From positions 62,001-126,000 of the forward strand of contig NZ_QMBQ01000013.1 of the NCBI RefSeq assembly GCF_003289965.1: 64,000 nt of DNA, read 5' to 3'. Made by a program: the position numbers and the translations under genes. Below, in pieces: positions 61,890-64,000 of the stretch. The stretch comes from Mesorhizobium atlanticum. GTDB lineage: Bacteria > Pseudomonadota > Alphaproteobacteria > Rhizobiales > Rhizobiaceae. How positions within the stretch are numbered: position 1 is the stretch's first letter; every line of letters begins with the position of its first letter. Under the pieces are notes generated by a model. It was not told the DNA's origin and searched no databases. It saw nothing but the letters and a program-made list of their open reading frames with translations.

Positions 61890-63338
61890 TCACTCCTCTT
61901 CATATGCATCCCTGAAGTCTGCGCCGATCTCGCCCAGGAAGCTCGATTCCGCGCTCTGGGCGATGTCGCGATGGCGTTTCTGGTAGAGCTCCCACAGCTT
62001 GGCGTTGCGCCCGCCGGCGAGCAGATTGCCGATCGCGGAATTGGACTTGAGCTCTTCCTCGATCGCGGCCGGATCGAAACGATCGATCATGCGCCGCAGC
62101 GCCGCCTGCACGCCGCGCCAGGCGCGCACGTGATGTTGCGCAAGGTCCTTCACCGCGTCGCCGATCGCCGCCTCGCCGGAGAGGAAGCCGGGGCTGCGTT
62201 CGGCGATGATGGTGACGATCACGTCCTCGACCGTCGGCAGGAACTTGAGCGGGTTGACTTCCGAAGACCCGACAACTGTCTGTGCGACGCGCGCGCTTCC
62301 CTTTTCTTCTGCTCGCTTGCGCAACAGCTGCATCAGGCCATCCAGCATCAGCCTGTATTCGCGCCCAAATTTCTCCATTTCGGCGATCGCGTCGCGCCCG
62401 GGGAAATCGGCCTCCTCGACGCCCATGCCGCGCAGGAATGCGGCGCGCAGTTCCATGTCGCTCGGCGCGGGCTGCATTGGACGCGATGGCCTCGGCACGG
62501 ATGCAGGGCGAGGTTGCGGGGGTTCGGGCGCCTGGGCCGGTATCTCCCACGGACGGGCCGCCTTCGGCTTCTCGGCGGGCCGCTCGTCGCGACCAACTGG
62601 ATCGCCGCTGTTGCCGGAAGCGGGCGTCGCGGCTGGCCCAAAGCTGAAATCGTCGAAGCTAGCCGCTTTCGGCGCGGGCTCGGGCATGTCGTTGCGCGCA
62701 GGTATGTCGCCAAAGCCGAACGGGTCCGCTCGGCCGGCGGCGGGCTCGTCGTTCGAGATCGGCGTCGCCACCGGATCGAGGCTGAACGGGTCGTCGAAAG
62801 CCGGCGAGCTCCGCTGGTTCGAAGCGCGATCGTAAGCACCGGGCACAGGTTGCTCGAATGGATCGGGCAGTCCTGCCGGGCGCGGCCGCGGCGGCTCCTC
62901 CTCGACCTTGGCCGAGAAGAAATCGTCGCCGCCGATACTGGCTGGCGTCCGCGATTGTGGCGACGACCATGCCGGCGCGGCGTTGGCGATCGGCGCCTGA
63001 CCGATCGAGGTGTGGCCGGCGCCCGGCTGGATCTCGACATGGAGCACATAGTCGCCCATGCGCAGCCGCATGCCGCTTTGCAGGCGGGTCGACCTGCCGG
63101 TTCCGAGCGGGCTGTCGGAGTTGTCGATGAACAATCCGCTGCTCGATGTATCGGTGACATAATAGCCGTCGCGGCCACCGCTGATCTTGCAGTGCGCACG
63201 CGAGACGAACATATCCGGATCGTCGATCCGCCAGCCGGCATCGGCACTGCGGCCGATCACCAACTCGCCCTCGTCGAGCCGGGTCTGCCTGACCACCTGT
63301 GAGCGCGGGCCTTGTTCCAGGGTCAGAAGCAGGCTCAT
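61890..63338 (-). CDS. tagH: FHA-domain T6SS protein (TagH/Fha), copy 2
   Basis: This is a 482-residue protein. The N-terminal FHA domain has LVIGRSADAGW, SRAHCKISG and SSSGLFIDN. A Pro-rich low-complexity middle (about residues 115-300) follows. The C-terminal T6SS-FHA domain includes SEVNPLKFLPTVEDVIVTII and FLRGMGVEEADF. It is a paralogue of the FHA protein at 45452-46531. It starts inside the tssG stop (ATGA) and is a candidate phospho-target of PpkA. Confidence 0.93.
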   Translation of the reverse strand: MSLLLTLEQGPRSQVVRQTRLDEGELVIGRSADAGWRIDDPDMFVSRAHCKISGGRDGYYVTDTSSSGLFIDNSDSPLGTGRSTRLQSGMRLRMGDYVLHVEIQPGAGHTSIGQAPIANAAPAWSSPQSRTPASIGGDDFFSAKVEEEPPRPRPAGLPDPFEQPVPGAYDRASNQRSSPAFDDPFSLDPVATPISNDEPAAGRADPFGFGDIPARNDMPEPAPKAASFDDFSFGPAATPASGNSGDPVGRDERPAEKPKAARPWEIPAQAPEPPQPRPASVPRPSRPMQPAPSDMELRAAFLRGMGVEEADFPGRDAIAEMEKFGREYRLMLDGLMQLLRKRAEEKGSARVAQTVVGSSEVNPLKFLPTVEDVIVTIIAERSPGFLSGEAAIGDAVKDLAQHHVRAWRGVQAALRRMIDRFDPAAIEEELKSNSAIGNLLAGGRNAKLWELYQKRHRDIAQSAESSFLGEIGADFRDAYEEE

Positions 63339-64000
63339 GCGGCTGCCTCCACCATGTCCGGCCGCCAGCCGACGATGGTGCGCAGCCTAAGATCGTCGGC
63401 GTCACCCTTCTCGGCGGGGCGCGAAAGCCAGGAGGTTCGGCCGAGTTGGATGGTTCCCATTTTAGGCGGTGGCACCGCCTCCCGCGCGAGCACGATCCTG
63501 AGATCGACGTCGAGCGGCTCTCCGATCATCTCGCGCACCGCCTCCTTGAACAGGGCAAGGCGCCGTTCTCCGGGCAGGAACGACTTGAAGTCGTCGAGGC
63601 TGAGCGGACCGACGCGCAACTCGATCCGACTCTGCCGGCTGAAGACGCGCGGGCCGATCGTTGCGCCGCTGCCCAACGCCGCATAAGCCTTTCCGACACG
63701 GCTCTGCAGCGCCTTCGGTATGGTGATCCAGGCGGCGACGAATTCCTTGATCTGCACCGGCACCTTGAAGGCCGTCGCGAGAAACAGCGTCAGCCGCTCC
63801 GCGCCGTCGACCTGGTTGGCCAGCGATCCGGCCTGACGCAGCCGCACCGTGTCGAGCTCGGGATCCTGCGTGCCGGGCAGACCGATGCCCGCCATGGCTT
63901 CCAGCATGGCGCGCACGCGCCCGCCGACCGAACGTTCGACCTGCACCGCCGGATGCGCGTCCGCCCAAGCGCGATAGTAGAGCGCGATCATGCGGTGCTG
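63335..64000 (-). CDS. tssG: TssG baseplate protein, C-terminal part
   Basis: The frame runs off the right edge. About 221 residues are visible, beginning QHRMIALYYRAWADAHP, which matches the family's HRxxxLxYRAW motif. A central VQIKEFVAAWITI and C-terminal RTSWL follow. TssG is a wedge component of the T6SS baseplate with TssF and TssE. The N-terminal third is missing. It overlaps the FHA gene by 4 bases. The rest of the tss genes presumably continue beyond 64 kb. Confidence 0.9.
   Translation of the reverse strand, partial: QHRMIALYYRAWADAHPAVQVERSVGGRVRAMLEAMAGIGLPGTQDPELDTVRLRQAGSLANQVDGAERLTLFLATAFKVPVQIKEFVAAWITIPKALQSRVGKAYAALGSGATIGPRVFSRQSRIELRVGPLSLDDFKSFLPGERRLALFKEAVREMIGEPLDVDLRIVLAREAVPPPKMGTIQLGRTSWLSRPAEKGDADDLRLRTIVGWRPDMVEAAA

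Noticed and set aside
1..64000. CRISPR arrays, tRNA/rRNA genes, transposases, integrases or attachment sites
   Set aside because: No spaced identical repeats, cloverleaf-like sequences or recombinase motifs were found. The palindromic repeats seen are isolated intergenic elements.

Overview
The window is about 64 kb of GC-rich DNA with tightly overlapping operons, strong third-position G/C and gene families typical of Rhizobiales. The best guess is Mesorhizobium or a close relative, judged from the gene content and from a palindromic intergenic repeat that I associate with that genus; no rRNA or other taxonomic marker is present. No tRNA, rRNA, CRISPR array, insertion sequence or integrase was seen.

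Region 1 (1-8.75 kb) is the 3' part of a soluble di-iron propane/acetone/phenol-type monooxygenase operon (mim/prm). It holds the end of the reductase, the hydroxylase small subunit, the coupling protein, an amidohydrolase, a MIP18/DUF59-like protein, a dedicated GroEL and an AqpZ-type channel. It ends at a strong bidirectional terminator facing an AcoR/MimR-type sigma-54 activator.

Region 2 (8.9-17.6 kb) is a form I aerobic Mo-Cu carbon monoxide dehydrogenase operon in the order coxM-S-L-D-E-F-G. CoxL carries the AYRCSFR active-site loop. Immediately upstream lies a coxC/coxH-like MHYT-LytTR regulator. Between the two are phased TTTCGTG direct repeats that look like the regulator's operator.

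Region 3 (17.9-26.7 kb) is a branched-chain-amino-acid-type (Liv) ABC importer led by a class II HDAC/acetylpolyamine amidohydrolase gene. A large MalT-like LuxR regulator precedes it.

Region 4 (26.9-46.5 kb) looks like an accessory envelope module. Two exported caspase-fold proteins flank a small lipoprotein and a YceI-OmpA fusion, followed by an OmpA protein. A long minus-strand block then encodes an FHA protein, TssL and TssM, a PP2C phosphatase, a Ser/Thr kinase, a DUF1036 protein and a bimodular M23 plus transglycosylase-like hydrolase. A direct repeat sits at each end of that block.

Region 5 (46.8-64 kb) is the core of a type VI secretion system: VgrG and, on the minus strand, TssG (cut by the window edge), a second FHA protein, TssJ, TssK, a second TssL, a second TssM and TagF. 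Between VgrG and TagF is an effector cassette with less GC-biased codon use: a DUF6484-like protein, a HEAT-type TIGR02270-like protein, a ketosynthase-fold protein without catalytic residues, DUF2169, two paralogous small proteins, and a PAAR-like (DUF4150) protein with an HNH-like C-terminal domain. TssL, TssM and FHA are each present twice. The kinase, phosphatase and FHA proteins suggest threonine-phosphorylation control of secretion. Hcp, sheath, baseplate and ClpV genes are not in the window and probably lie beyond 64 kb.
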